Part shown: in pieces, positions 25,386-34,302 of the stretch | Layout of the letters: the number at the start of each line of letters is the position of its first letter | Numbering within the stretch: the stretch's first letter is position 1 | Assembly: GCA_963727235.1 (NCBI GenBank) | Contig: CAVSFZ010000010.1 | Span: forward strand, 124,001 to 188,000 | Direction: 5' to 3' | Length of the DNA stretch: 64,000 nt | Source of the DNA: CAVPTL01 sp963727235 | GTDB taxonomy: Bacteria; Actinomycetota; Thermoleophilia; Gaiellales; JAICJC01 | Position numbers and translations under genes: made by a program | Notes under the pieces: generated by a model | Databases searched by the model: none | Seen by the model: only the letters and a program-made list of their open reading frames with translations | Told to the model about the DNA's origin: nothing

Positions 25386-26700
25386 CGTCGTCGGCGAGCG
25401 GCGGATAGGCCGGGGGAAATTGGCGCGAGCTGGCCGCGTACCCGCTCTCTCCGGCCAGCGTCACCGCATCGGTGAGAGCGCCGCGGAGGTTCTGGTCGAC
25501 GGCTTCGGTGTTCCACCGCAGCCCGGAAACGCAACGGTCGGCGAACAGTCGAGCACCTCGGTCAACCTCGTTGAGGCTGCCGAGCAGCTCAAGCGCAACC
25601 ACCGGTGTCATCACGTTGAGTTCGAGCTCACCATCGGCGACGGCCGACTCGACCGTGGTGGTTGCCCCGCGCACGCGGTGGCCGAGCTGGATGATCAACT
25701 CTGGCACCACCGGGTTGATCTTTCCCGGCATGGCCGACGAGCCCACCTGCACCGCCGGTAGCACCAGCTCGCCGATGCCGCCGACGGGGCCGGAGGACAG
25801 GAACCGGAAGTCGTGGGCAATCTTGGCCATCAGCAGACTCGCCCGGCAGAGGGCGTGCATCACGGCCAGGTGGGGGTCGGCGTGGGCGAGGGCGTCGAAC
25901 GGGTCGTCGACTGCGGTCAGCTCCAAACCGGTCTCTGCCACCAGCGCGGGAAGCGCCGCTTCTCGATAGCCGGCGGGGGCGCCGAAGCCGGTGCCAACCG
26001 CGGTTGCACCCAGCGGTACGGCCCGCAACCGGTCGACGCTCTGGATCAGGTCGTCACGGCACCGCGTCAGCCCGTGTGCGTGCATCCGGTGGGTGGCGGC
26101 GGCGATCGGCACCGGCAGCGCGTCCTGCACACAGGTGCGGCCGAGCCGCTCCAGCTCGGCGGGGATCTGATCGGCCTGCGCGTTGCACGCGGCGATCAGA
26201 TGGGAGATACCGGCAGCGGCTGCTGTTCCCGCCAAGAGCACCGCGATGTTCATCGCTGTGGGGTACACGTCGTTGGTCGACTGGGAGCGGTTGACGTGGT
26301 CGAGTGGATGCACCGCCTCGGCCTTGGGGGTGCGCTCCCGGATCAGCTGAGTCGCTCGCGTGGCCAGCACCTCGTTCATATTCATGTTGGCCGCGGTGCC
26401 GCCTCCGCCCTGCATCACCGGCAACGGGAATTGCTCGTGCCAGCGACCCGCCGCCACCTCCCGCGCCGCGGCCGCGATCGCCTCGCCGTTCTCGGCGGAG
26501 AGCGCCTCCACAGCGGTGTTGGCGGCTGCCGCAGCCGCTTTCGTCTGGGCCAGTCCGACCAGCAGCTCGGGCCGGTCGCTCAGCAACACCTCGGACACAC
26601 CCGAGTTGGTCAGGGCTCTGGCGGTGGCCGACCCGTACAGCGCATCCACCGGCACTTGAACCGACCCGAGTGAGTCGGTTTCCTCGCGTGTCGCGCTCAC
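25369..26700 (-). CDS. Aspartase/fumarase-superfamily lyase
   Basis: A 443-residue member of the fumarase II/aspartate ammonia-lyase family. Three conserved regions are visible: GTAANMNMNEVLA (101-113), the SQSTNDVYPTAMNIA segment (139-153) and the signature GSSAMPGKINPV (320-331). The family eliminates ammonia or water from succinyl-containing substrates. The mix suits aspartase-like deamination, but the residues deciding ammonia versus water cannot be read safely. GTG 26700, after CGGAGG, is preferred over the ATG at 26742. Confidence 0.85.
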   Translation of the reverse strand: MSATREETDSLGSVQVPVDALYGSATARALTNSGVSEVLLSDRPELLVGLAQTKAAAAAANTAVEALSAENGEAIAAAAREVAAGRWHEQFPLPVMQGGGGTAANMNMNEVLATRATQLIRERTPKAEAVHPLDHVNRSQSTNDVYPTAMNIAVLLAGTAAAAGISHLIAACNAQADQIPAELERLGRTCVQDALPVPIAAATHRMHAHGLTRCRDDLIQSVDRLRAVPLGATAVGTGFGAPAGYREAALPALVAETGLELTAVDDPFDALAHADPHLAVMHALCRASLLMAKIAHDFRFLSSGPVGGIGELVLPAVQVGSSAMPGKINPVVPELIIQLGHRVRGATTTVESAVADGELELNVMTPVVALELLGSLNEVDRGARLFADRCVSGLRWNTEAVDQNLRGALTDAVTLAGESGYAASSRQFPPAYPPLADDVSGDG

Positions 26701-26788
26701 ATCGGCCTCCGGGCGGTTCGAGAAAAAAATCGCCGGGACCATACCATCAGTGGTCTAGAAAGGGTACCGTTGCGGGACGCTCGTTCGC

Positions 26789-26818
26789 TTGACTCGATGA
26801 CGAGAGATCGTTTAGGAT
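26789..26818 (+). promoter_or_regulatory. Promoter of the peptide ABC operon
   Basis: TTGACT (26789-26794), an 18-base spacer, then TAGGAT (26813-26818). This is close to the sigma-70/sigma-A consensus. It lies about 100 bases before the binding-protein start and 18 bases before the palindrome at 26837. Confidence 0.6.
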
Positions 26819-26836
26819 CGCAGTATTACGAAATTC

Positions 26837-26853
26837 ATTTCAAATGGTGAAAT
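26837..26853. promoter_or_regulatory. Perfect ATTTCA-N5-TGAAAT operator downstream of the promoter
   Basis: ATTTCA-AATGG-TGAAAT, a perfect six-base inverted repeat. A second overlapping pair, GAAAT-TC-ATTTC, starts at 26830. It begins about 12 bases after the expected start of transcription, a typical roadblock position for a repressor. It is the best copy of the element found near iclR and the E1 operon. Confidence 0.6.
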
Positions 26854-26916
26854 TACCCTGGCGACAGTGAGCCCCACGTTGGCGCTCAGATCCCCTGGAA
26901 TGGGAGGCGATACGCG

Positions 26917-28503
26917 GTGAACAGTCACACGGTTCGAAATTCTCTAGGCAGGCTGGTTACACGATGGGCGGTGCTGCCGCTCCTGGCTGTAGTTGCTGTG
27001 GCCGCGGGCTGTGGGAGCTCGTCCTCGTCGTCCTCGTCCGGCAGCGGGGGCGCGAGTGGGCCGCCCCCGCCGTCCGTGTTCAAGGTCGGATTGGCAGAGC
27101 AGTTCCGAGACCTCGATCCCGACACCGCGCTCCAGAATGACGAGCTCGAGATCATCAACCTGATCGGCGGGACGCTGACCCAGTACTCGTCCGACGGCAC
27201 CAAGGTCGAGCCTGGGCTGGCAGCCAGCTGGAAGGTCGACACCGCAGGCACTGAGTACACGTTCACGCTCCGCCCCGGCCTCAAGTTCTCCGACGGCACT
27301 CCGCTCGCCGCCTCCGACGTGGTCGCGTCGTTCAACCGGTACATGACCGACAAGAACAACGCCAACGTCGGCCTGTTCTCCGCCATCAAGTCGGTCACCG
27401 CCCCCAACGACACCACGGCCGTGATCACGCTCAAGAATCCCTCGGGGTCGTTCCTGGCGTTGATCGCGCAGCCCAACTTCATCATCTCGCCCGCGTCCGG
27501 TCTGGCAGATCCCAAGACCTTCTACCAGAACCCGATCTCTGCGGGCCAGTACATGATCAAGTCGTTCACGCCCTCCACCACGACCCTCGTTCGCAATCCC
27601 AACTATTACGGGCCGAAACGGGCCGTCGCGCAGATGCAGTTCATCTACGTCAAGGACACCAACACCCGCATCATCCAGGTCAAGAGTGGGCAGCTCGACC
27701 TCGCCCAAAACATCCCGCTGAACACGGCCGGCCAGCTGACCGGCTCGTCAACCGCGGTGTACACGCCGCTGTACGGCGGGTTCTACTTTTATACAAACAT
27801 CCGCAAGGGCGCGCTGGCCAACGTCAACGTCCGTCAGGCCATCTCGCTGGCGGTTGACCGGCAGCAGCTGAGCACGTCGGTGTGGGGTGGCAAGGCAGCC
27901 CCGCTCTACAGCTTCTACCCGTCCACCATGACCCCGTGGCACATGAACACCGTCACCGAGGGGCCGGATGTGGCCAAGGCCAAGGAATTGCTGAAGGGCA
28001 CTCCTTGCGCCAGCGGTTGCACGATCGACCTGCTCGTCCGCAGCGACGCCTCGTACTACCAGGACATGGCGGCGATCGTCCAGCAGAACCTCGATCAGAT
28101 TGGCATCAAGCTCAACCTCGAGTCAGTCGATGCCGCCACAGCAGGTGAGGATGAGTACAACGGCAACTTCCAGCTGGCCATCGGCGGCCTCACCGACTAT
28201 GCCGACATTCCCGACGGCTTCCTGGTGTACGGCCTCCAGTCAGACGGCGGAATTTACGCCCTGTTCTCGGGTTACGATTCGAAGGAGATGGACAACCTGA
28301 TCGTCACCGCCAAGGAGACCGTCGACCAGCCGCGGCTGGACGCGATGACCTCGATCAACAACCTGTACGGCAAGGATCTCCCTTCAATCCCACTGATCGA
28401 CTGGGTTGCGGTCAGCGGACAGCGCACGGACACCGTGCAGTGGGTGAAGCCATTGCCCTCCGTGTTCCTGTATGTCGCTCCGGCACCCACCGGCTCGGGG
28501 TAG
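26917..28503 (+). CDS. ABC transporter substrate-binding lipoprotein, family 5 (peptide type)
   Basis: A 528-residue lipoprotein: signal peptide with lipobox AAGC (C32), a Ser/Gly-rich linker, then the SBP_bac_5 domain with KVGLAEQFRDLDPD, FTLRPGLKFSDGTPLAASDVV and VRQAISLAVDRQQL. Members bind di- or oligopeptides, nickel, or other compounds. GTG 26917 follows GGGAGGCG. It starts a colinear operon of binding protein, two permeases, two ATPases and an S9 peptidase, which favours a peptide-like ligand. Confidence 0.93.
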   Translation: MNSHTVRNSLGRLVTRWAVLPLLAVVAVAAGCGSSSSSSSSGSGGASGPPPPSVFKVGLAEQFRDLDPDTALQNDELEIINLIGGTLTQYSSDGTKVEPGLAASWKVDTAGTEYTFTLRPGLKFSDGTPLAASDVVASFNRYMTDKNNANVGLFSAIKSVTAPNDTTAVITLKNPSGSFLALIAQPNFIISPASGLADPKTFYQNPISAGQYMIKSFTPSTTTLVRNPNYYGPKRAVAQMQFIYVKDTNTRIIQVKSGQLDLAQNIPLNTAGQLTGSSTAVYTPLYGGFYFYTNIRKGALANVNVRQAISLAVDRQQLSTSVWGGKAAPLYSFYPSTMTPWHMNTVTEGPDVAKAKELLKGTPCASGCTIDLLVRSDASYYQDMAAIVQQNLDQIGIKLNLESVDAATAGEDEYNGNFQLAIGGLTDYADIPDGFLVYGLQSDGGIYALFSGYDSKEMDNLIVTAKETVDQPRLDAMTSINNLYGKDLPSIPLIDWVAVSGQRTDTVQWVKPLPSVFLYVAPAPTGSG

Positions 28504-28560
28504 ACGCTTGACGTCAAGTTCAGCCGGGCCGGCGCCCTTGCCGGCCCGGCGGAGCTGCCC

Positions 28561-29511
28561 GTGAGCATGGCGGTGGCCAAGCCGGTGCTGTCGCGCCTCG
28601 GGCAGGTGCTGGTGGTGGGCCTGGTGGTGATGATCATCACCTTCATGCTGGTGCACATCGTGCCGGGCGATCCGGCGGTGACCATCCTCGGCCCGCGAGC
28701 GACCCCCGAGACGCTCGCGCACCTGCGCCATCAGATGCATCTCGACGAGCCGCTGCTGCAGCAGTTCGCCACATTCGTGACCGGCGCGCTCCACGGCGAC
28801 CTGGGTACGTCGCTGCTGCCCGGGAGCACTCCCGTGACCGACATCGTGGTACCGGCACTGAAGGTGACACTCACCCTGATCGCGTTCTCGGTGGGCATCT
28901 CGCTGATGCTGGGAGTGCCGCTGGGCGTGATCAGCGGGATCACCCGCACCCCCGGACTCGATCTCGGCATCCGTGGAGTGATGATGGTGCTGCTCGCGAT
29001 GCCGCCGTTCCTGGTCGGCTTCCTGCTGCTCCTGTTCGCGCTCAACACCGCCGCGTTTCCGGCCGGTGGCTGGGGCACCAGCATCTCGGATAGCTTTGAC
29101 TACCTGCCGCTGCCCGCTCTGGCGCTGTCGGCGTATCTGATACCGATTATCGCCCGCACGCTGAGGCAGAGCATTCACGAGATCCTGTCCGAGGACTTCG
29201 TCGAGGCGGCGATCGCGCGCGGCCTGCCGCCGTCGCGGCTGGTGGCCCGCCACGTGTTGCCGAACAGCCTGCTGCCGCTGATCACGTTGGTCGGATACAA
29301 CATCGGGGCGCTGATCGGTGGAGCGGTTGTGATCGAGGCGGTGTTCAACCTGCCGGGCATCGGATCGGCGCTGGTGTACGCCGTCAGCGCGCGCGACTAC
29401 CCGGTGGTTGAGGGTGCAGCCCTGGTGACCGCGATCGTGGTTGTGATCATCAATGCGGTCGCTGACGTGCTCTACCAGTTCGTCGATCCCCGGACCCGGC
29501 CGACGCGATGA
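28561..29511 (+). CDS. ABC permease, DppB type
   Basis: A 316-residue permease with six helices. The N-terminal VLVVGLVVMIITFMLVHIVPGDP is the classical DppB start, and the EAA loop is at about 219-240 (EAAIARGLPPSRLVARHVLPNSLLP). GTG 28561 and ATG 28567 are both usable starts. It overlaps the next permease by four bases (ATGA). Confidence 0.93.
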   Translation: MSMAVAKPVLSRLGQVLVVGLVVMIITFMLVHIVPGDPAVTILGPRATPETLAHLRHQMHLDEPLLQQFATFVTGALHGDLGTSLLPGSTPVTDIVVPALKVTLTLIAFSVGISLMLGVPLGVISGITRTPGLDLGIRGVMMVLLAMPPFLVGFLLLLFALNTAAFPAGGWGTSISDSFDYLPLPALALSAYLIPIIARTLRQSIHEILSEDFVEAAIARGLPPSRLVARHVLPNSLLPLITLVGYNIGALIGGAVVIEAVFNLPGIGSALVYAVSARDYPVVEGAALVTAIVVVIINAVADVLYQFVDPRTRPTR

Positions 29512-30404
29512 CCGCCGAAGCTCCCACCACTCCGCTGCGCGTCCGGATGCGCGTCCGCCTGGGCTCCGGCGAACGGCCCCGCCGGTGGGGGCTGATCTGC
29601 GGGGTGTCGATGATCACCGTGATCGTGCTGGCGTGTGCGGTGATCCCGATCGTGTGGCCGTACGGCCCGGACAAGATCGTGGCACCGGCGCTCCAAGCAC
29701 CCTCGTGGAGTCATCCGTTCGGGACCGACACGATCGGCCGAGATGTCTTCCTGCGGACGTTCGCGGGCGGACGCATCGACATCCTTGCCGCCACCGGCGC
29801 GGTGCTGGTGGCTTCGCTGATCGGATCGCTGGTGGGGATCACCGCGGCGTACTCCGGTCGGTGGGTGGATTCGGTGCTGATGCGGATCGTGGATGCGGTG
29901 ATCGCGTTCCCGTTCATGGTGCTGGTGCTCGCAATCGTGTTGCTGTTCGGGCCCACCACCACCTTTGGCCCGCTGCCGCCCGGCCTGCCGTCGCTGCTGT
30001 TCGCGTTGATCGTGACCGATTGGGTGATCTACGCCCGGCTCGGGCGTGCCCAGACACTCACCCTGCGGCGGCGCGAGTTCGTGGTGGCCGCTCAGCTGCT
30101 GGGGTACTCGAGCCGCCGCATCATCGGGCGCCACCTGCTGCCCAATGTGGTCGGCGCGATCGGAGCGTACGCCGTCGCCGACGCGGTGCTGCAGGTGGTC
30201 GTGATCGCCTCGCTGCCCTTTCTCGGGGCAGGCGTCCAGCCTCCCACTGCCGAGTGGGGCGCGATCATGTACGGGGGCTCGACGGTGATCGCCACCGCGT
30301 GGTGGGTCACCATCCTGCCGGGAGTGATCCTGGCACTGACCGGCGTTGCGCTGAGCATGGTCGCCGACACGCTGCTGACTCCCGGCTCCGGTAGGGGGCG
30401 ATAG
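29508..30404 (+). CDS. ABC permease, DppC type
   Basis: A 298-residue permease. HPFGTDTIGRDVFLRTFAGGR at about 70-88 is the DppC signature, and the EAA-type loop is REFVVAAQLLGYSSRRIIGRHLLPN near 190-212. It pairs with the DppB-type subunit to form the channel. Stop and next start share a base (TAGTG). Confidence 0.93.
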   Translation: MTAEAPTTPLRVRMRVRLGSGERPRRWGLICGVSMITVIVLACAVIPIVWPYGPDKIVAPALQAPSWSHPFGTDTIGRDVFLRTFAGGRIDILAATGAVLVASLIGSLVGITAAYSGRWVDSVLMRIVDAVIAFPFMVLVLAIVLLFGPTTTFGPLPPGLPSLLFALIVTDWVIYARLGRAQTLTLRRREFVVAAQLLGYSSRRIIGRHLLPNVVGAIGAYAVADAVLQVVVIASLPFLGAGVQPPTAEWGAIMYGGSTVIATAWWVTILPGVILALTGVALSMVADTLLTPGSGRGR

Positions 30405-31396
30405 TGGCCGCTGCGACCGAGGGCGCCTTGCCGGCCGATGCGATCCTGACGGTCACCGATCTGGCGGCCACGATCGTCAAGCGCGAGGTGCTGACCGCCG
30501 TCAGCTTTGCGGTGCGACCCGGCGAGGCGCTCGGCGTGGTGGGGGAGACGGGATCAGGGAAGACGCTCAGCTGTCGCGCCGTCATGGGCCTGCTCCCCCG
30601 CCTGGGAGGCCGGATCACCGGCGGCAGCATCGTGTTGGACGGCACCGACACGGTGGGCTACTCGGAGCGCCAGTGGCACCGCTTGCGCGGCCGGCAATTG
30701 GCGCTGGTGCCCCAGAGCTCGATGTCCAGCCTCGACCCGGTGATGACCATCGGCAGTCAGCTGAGCGAGACGATCAAGCTGCTTGACCCCGGCGTGAACG
30801 TGAAGGAGCGCGCACTCGAACTGCTCCATCAGGTCGAGATGCCCAGGGCCCAGGAGGTGTTGGGGACGTACCCCCACCAGCTCTCGGGCGGTATGCGCCA
30901 GCGGGCGATGATCGCCCTGGCCATCACCGGCCGGCCGCGGGTGCTGATTGCCGACGAGCCGACCACTGCGCTCGACGTCACCGTGCAGCGCTCCATCCTC
31001 GAGTTGCTCGGCGAGCTCCGGCGAAGCACCGGCATGTCGCTGATCATCGTGACCCATGACCTGGCCGTGATCGAAGCCGTCACCGATCGGGTCGCGATCG
31101 TGTACGCCGGCATGACGGTGGAATCGGGAATCACCGCCGACGTGCTCACCCACCCGGCTCATCCCTACACGCGGGCGCTGCTGGCGGCCCGGCCCAGCGC
31201 CCGCAAGCAGAACGAGCGCCTGGCAGCCATCGCCGGCGTGCCCCCGACTCCCGAGGACTGGCCGGTGGGCTGCCGCTTCGCGCCTCGATGTGCCCATGTC
31301 GAGGATCGCTGTCTCACCGCCCGGCCGCCGCTCGAGATTGCGAACACCGGGCAGTCGGTGGCGTGCGTCCGCCACGGGGAGCTGTCCGATGTCTGA
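30404..31396 (+). CDS. ABC ATPase, DppD type
   Basis: A 330-residue ATPase: Walker A GETGSGKT (47-54), signature LSGGMRQR near 164, Walker B VLIADEPTTALD, and the H-loop IIVTHDL. The C-terminal oligopeptide-transporter domain ends with the Cys-containing GCRFAPRCAHVEDRC motif typical of DppD/OppD, which can hold an Fe-S cluster. It powers import with the DppF-type subunit. Confidence 0.94.
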   Translation: MAAATEGALPADAILTVTDLAATIVKREVLTAVSFAVRPGEALGVVGETGSGKTLSCRAVMGLLPRLGGRITGGSIVLDGTDTVGYSERQWHRLRGRQLALVPQSSMSSLDPVMTIGSQLSETIKLLDPGVNVKERALELLHQVEMPRAQEVLGTYPHQLSGGMRQRAMIALAITGRPRVLIADEPTTALDVTVQRSILELLGELRRSTGMSLIIVTHDLAVIEAVTDRVAIVYAGMTVESGITADVLTHPAHPYTRALLAARPSARKQNERLAAIAGVPPTPEDWPVGCRFAPRCAHVEDRCLTARPPLEIANTGQSVACVRHGELSDV

Positions 31397-32342
31397 ACCG
31401 ATCCTGACCGCAAGCGGCATCACCGTGCAGTTTCCGGGGAGTACCCAGACGGCCGTGGCCGACGCCGACCTGGTGGTCGAGGAAGGTGCGGCCATCGGCC
31501 TGGTGGGGGAGAGCGGAAGCGGCAAGACCACGCTCGGCCGGGTGTTGGTGGGCGCACTCGAGCCGACCGGCGGCGCAGTCGAGATCGCCGGGCGCTCGTG
31601 GAGCTCGGTCAAGCGAAACGACCCGCTGCGAAGCTCCGCCCAGATGATTTTCCAGGATCCATACGGCTCCCTCAACCCGATGCTGACGCCGCATCAGACG
31701 GTGGCGGAGGTGTTCCGGGTGTGGCGCAAGATGGGCAAGGCGGAGGCGGCCAAACGCGCCACCGAGGTCTTGCAGGAGGTGGGGCTGAGCGGCCAGGTGA
31801 TCGACCGCCGGCCCAAGCGGCTCAGCGGCGGCCAGTGTCAGCGGGTCGGGATCGCCCGCGCGCTGGCCTGTGAGCCGCGGGTGCTGATCGCCGACGAGCC
31901 CACCTCGTCGCTGGATGTGTCGGTGCAGGCCCAGATCCTCAACCTCCTGCTCGACCTGCGCGAGCGCCGGGATCTGGCTCTGCTCCTGATCTCCCACGAC
32001 CTGTCGGTGGTGAGATACATGACCGACACGGCGGCGGTGATGTACCGCGGCCGGATCGTCGAGCGGGGCCGCACCGACCTGCTGATGACGGCGCCGATGC
32101 ATCCCTACACCCGCGCGTTGGTCGACTCGATCCCCGGCGCCGAAGCTCAGGTCGGGATCACCCAAAACGACGTCGACGACGACGTCGGGTGCGTGTTCGC
32201 CCGCCGTTGCCCACGGGTGCAGGACGACTGTCTCACCGGCGTGGTGTCTCCCCGGCAGATCGGTGACCGGGAGGTCGCCTGCCTGCACACGATCGACCCC
32301 GAAGCCGCCGCCGAAGCCCAGCCGTCCGGTGTCAGTGAGTGA
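31389..32342 (+). CDS. ABC ATPase, DppF type
   Basis: A 317-residue ATPase with Walker A GESGSGKT (40-47), QMIFQDPYGSLNPMLTP (Q-loop, typical DppF), signature LSGGQCQRVGIARAL and Walker B LIADEPTSSLD. It ends with the C-terminal Cys motif GCVFARRCPRVQDDC. ATG 31389 overlaps the preceding gene by eight bases; longer upstream extensions are read-through. The stop is one base before the peptidase start. Confidence 0.94.
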   Translation: MSEPILTASGITVQFPGSTQTAVADADLVVEEGAAIGLVGESGSGKTTLGRVLVGALEPTGGAVEIAGRSWSSVKRNDPLRSSAQMIFQDPYGSLNPMLTPHQTVAEVFRVWRKMGKAEAAKRATEVLQEVGLSGQVIDRRPKRLSGGQCQRVGIARALACEPRVLIADEPTSSLDVSVQAQILNLLLDLRERRDLALLLISHDLSVVRYMTDTAAVMYRGRIVERGRTDLLMTAPMHPYTRALVDSIPGAEAQVGITQNDVDDDVGCVFARRCPRVQDDCLTGVVSPRQIGDREVACLHTIDPEAAAEAQPSGVSE

Positions 32343-32343
32343 C

Positions 32344-34302
32344 ATGCAGGTGATCGCCGACGCCACCGCCGGCCCGGTGCTCACAGCGGAGCGGCTGATG
32401 GACCTGCGGCGTCCCACCGAGGCCGTTGTCTCGGCGGACGGGGGCAGGGTTGCAATCTCGGTGCTCGATCCGGTTGGACCGGGGCCGGCCGTCGCTCCCA
32501 GCGGCGGTCTCCGGGTGGTCGAGGGCAGACAGCCGGCGGTTCCGCTGATCGCCACAGGAGGCCTCGACACCCAGCCGCGGTGGTCTCCCGACGGGCGTGA
32601 GTTGGCGTTCGCATCCGACAGCGGCCATCCCGGGCGGATGTCGCTGTACGTGCTGGCCGAGGGACACGACCGGCCGCTCCCGCTCGGACACGTCTCGGGT
32701 TCGGTGGAGCAGATCGCGTGGTCGCGAGACGGCGGATCGCTGCTGGTGCTGGCGGCGGATCCGGGTCTGGATACCGCCAGCGCGCACAATGCGACCACGA
32801 TCCGAGGAGAGCCGGCCGACGGCGGCGATCCCGATCCCCTCGTGTTTCGTCCGGTGTCCGCCTGGCGCCGCCTGTTCCTGATCGAGCGGCCGACGGGCGC
32901 CACCTCGCAGGTGAAATTCGACGGGCTGACGGTGTGGGAGTTCGACTGGGACGGAGATGCGACCCTCGCAGCGGTCGTTTCCAGCGACTCCTCCGAGAGC
33001 GGCTGGTACACCGCCCATCTGCTGGTCGTCGCGCTCGACGCGGAGCCCCGCCGGCTGGAACGGATCGACTCCGAATGGCAGCTGGCACTTCCCCGGCTCT
33101 CACCCGACGGCGCCAGGATCGCGTTCCTGGAGGGGGTGTGCAGCGATCGGGGCATCCTCGCCGGAGTACCGATGTCGGCCACCATCGGGGCCGGCCAGGC
33201 GCTGCCGATCGTAGGCGGCCTCGATGTCGACGTCACCTGGCTCCAATGGCGGGATCAGCGCTCACTGTGGTGTGCCGGATGGCGCGGAATCGGCTCGGCG
33301 TTCGGCACCGTGGAGATCGACGGTGGGTACACCGATGTGTGGTCGGGCGCGGCAACGCTCGGCAGCCGGCTGCAGGCTCGGGTATCCGTGGATGCCGGCG
33401 GCGCGCGCGCGGTGGCGGTGCTCGAGCGGCCCAACGTCCCACCCGAGGCTGTGCAGCTGGACATCGGTGCGCCCACGCCGAGCTGGACGCCGCTGACGAC
33501 GTTCAACACCAAACTGGGCGCTCATGCGTTGCCGGAGTGGTTGCACCTTGGTTGGGCTTCGACCGACGGTCGTGAGATCGACGGGCTGGTCGCGCTGCCC
33601 ACGGGCGTCCCTCCCCGGGACCTGCCGTTGGTGGTGGTGATTCACGGTGGGCCGTCCTCCTCGTGGACAGCGCAGTGGACGAACTTCGGGTTGCCAACGC
33701 TGTGGACTTCGGCCGGCTACGCCGTGCTTATGCCCAACCCGCGGGGCAGCGTCGGCTACGGCCAGGAGTTCGCCCGCAGCACGATCCGCGACATGGGCGG
33801 GGGAGAGCTGCAGGACATCCTCACCGGCGTCGATGCGCTGGTCGCCCGTGGGGTGGTCGACGACCGGCGGGTGGGCGTGCTGGGCGCAAGCCACGGCGGC
33901 TACCTCACCGCCTGGGCGGTCACCCAGACTCACCGGTTTGCCGCGGCGGTCGCGATCGCTGCACCGAGCGATCGCCTGAGCAAGCTCAACGGCGGCAACA
34001 TCGGCTACCTCGAGCAGCTGTTCTGGGATCCCGACCCGTACGACCCGGCCGGTGCCGTCATTGGCCGTTCGCCGATCATCCATGTGCGCAACATCCGCAC
34101 GCCGACGCTGATTGTGCACGGCGAGATCGACCAGTGTGTCCCCGTCGGCCAGGCCCACGAGCTGTACCGTGGGATCGCGCGGGAGGGTAGGGCGGAGGTC
34201 GAGCTGGTGGTCTACCCGCGCGAGGGGCACAGCCTGCGCGAGCGAAGCCACGTGATCGACTTCTGGCACCGTGCCCGCGCCTGGTTCGACCGGTATCTCT
34301 AG
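32344..34302 (+). CDS. S9-family prolyl oligopeptidase-like peptidase
   Basis: A 652-residue enzyme. The N-terminal part (to about residue 410) is a beta-propeller-like region with repeated PRWSPDGRELAFASD and ARIAFLEG motifs. The C-terminal alpha/beta domain has the oxyanion HGGPSSSW loop, nucleophile S516 in GASHGG, an Asp in HGEIDQCVP and His in the YPREGHSLRER loop. It lacks a signal peptide, so it cuts short peptides inside the cell after import. It is the last gene of the ABC operon, one base after the DppF-type stop. Confidence 0.9.
   Translation: MQVIADATAGPVLTAERLMDLRRPTEAVVSADGGRVAISVLDPVGPGPAVAPSGGLRVVEGRQPAVPLIATGGLDTQPRWSPDGRELAFASDSGHPGRMSLYVLAEGHDRPLPLGHVSGSVEQIAWSRDGGSLLVLAADPGLDTASAHNATTIRGEPADGGDPDPLVFRPVSAWRRLFLIERPTGATSQVKFDGLTVWEFDWDGDATLAAVVSSDSSESGWYTAHLLVVALDAEPRRLERIDSEWQLALPRLSPDGARIAFLEGVCSDRGILAGVPMSATIGAGQALPIVGGLDVDVTWLQWRDQRSLWCAGWRGIGSAFGTVEIDGGYTDVWSGAATLGSRLQARVSVDAGGARAVAVLERPNVPPEAVQLDIGAPTPSWTPLTTFNTKLGAHALPEWLHLGWASTDGREIDGLVALPTGVPPRDLPLVVVIHGGPSSSWTAQWTNFGLPTLWTSAGYAVLMPNPRGSVGYGQEFARSTIRDMGGGELQDILTGVDALVARGVVDDRRVGVLGASHGGYLTAWAVTQTHRFAAAVAIAAPSDRLSKLNGGNIGYLEQLFWDPDPYDPAGAVIGRSPIIHVRNIRTPTLIVHGEIDQCVPVGQAHELYRGIAREGRAEVELVVYPREGHSLRERSHVIDFWHRARAWFDRYL

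Noticed and set aside
31314..33236. A 640-residue - strand frame across the DppF-type and S9 genes
   Set aside because: Antisense to an ATPase and a peptidase with intact motifs; no recognisable domain.
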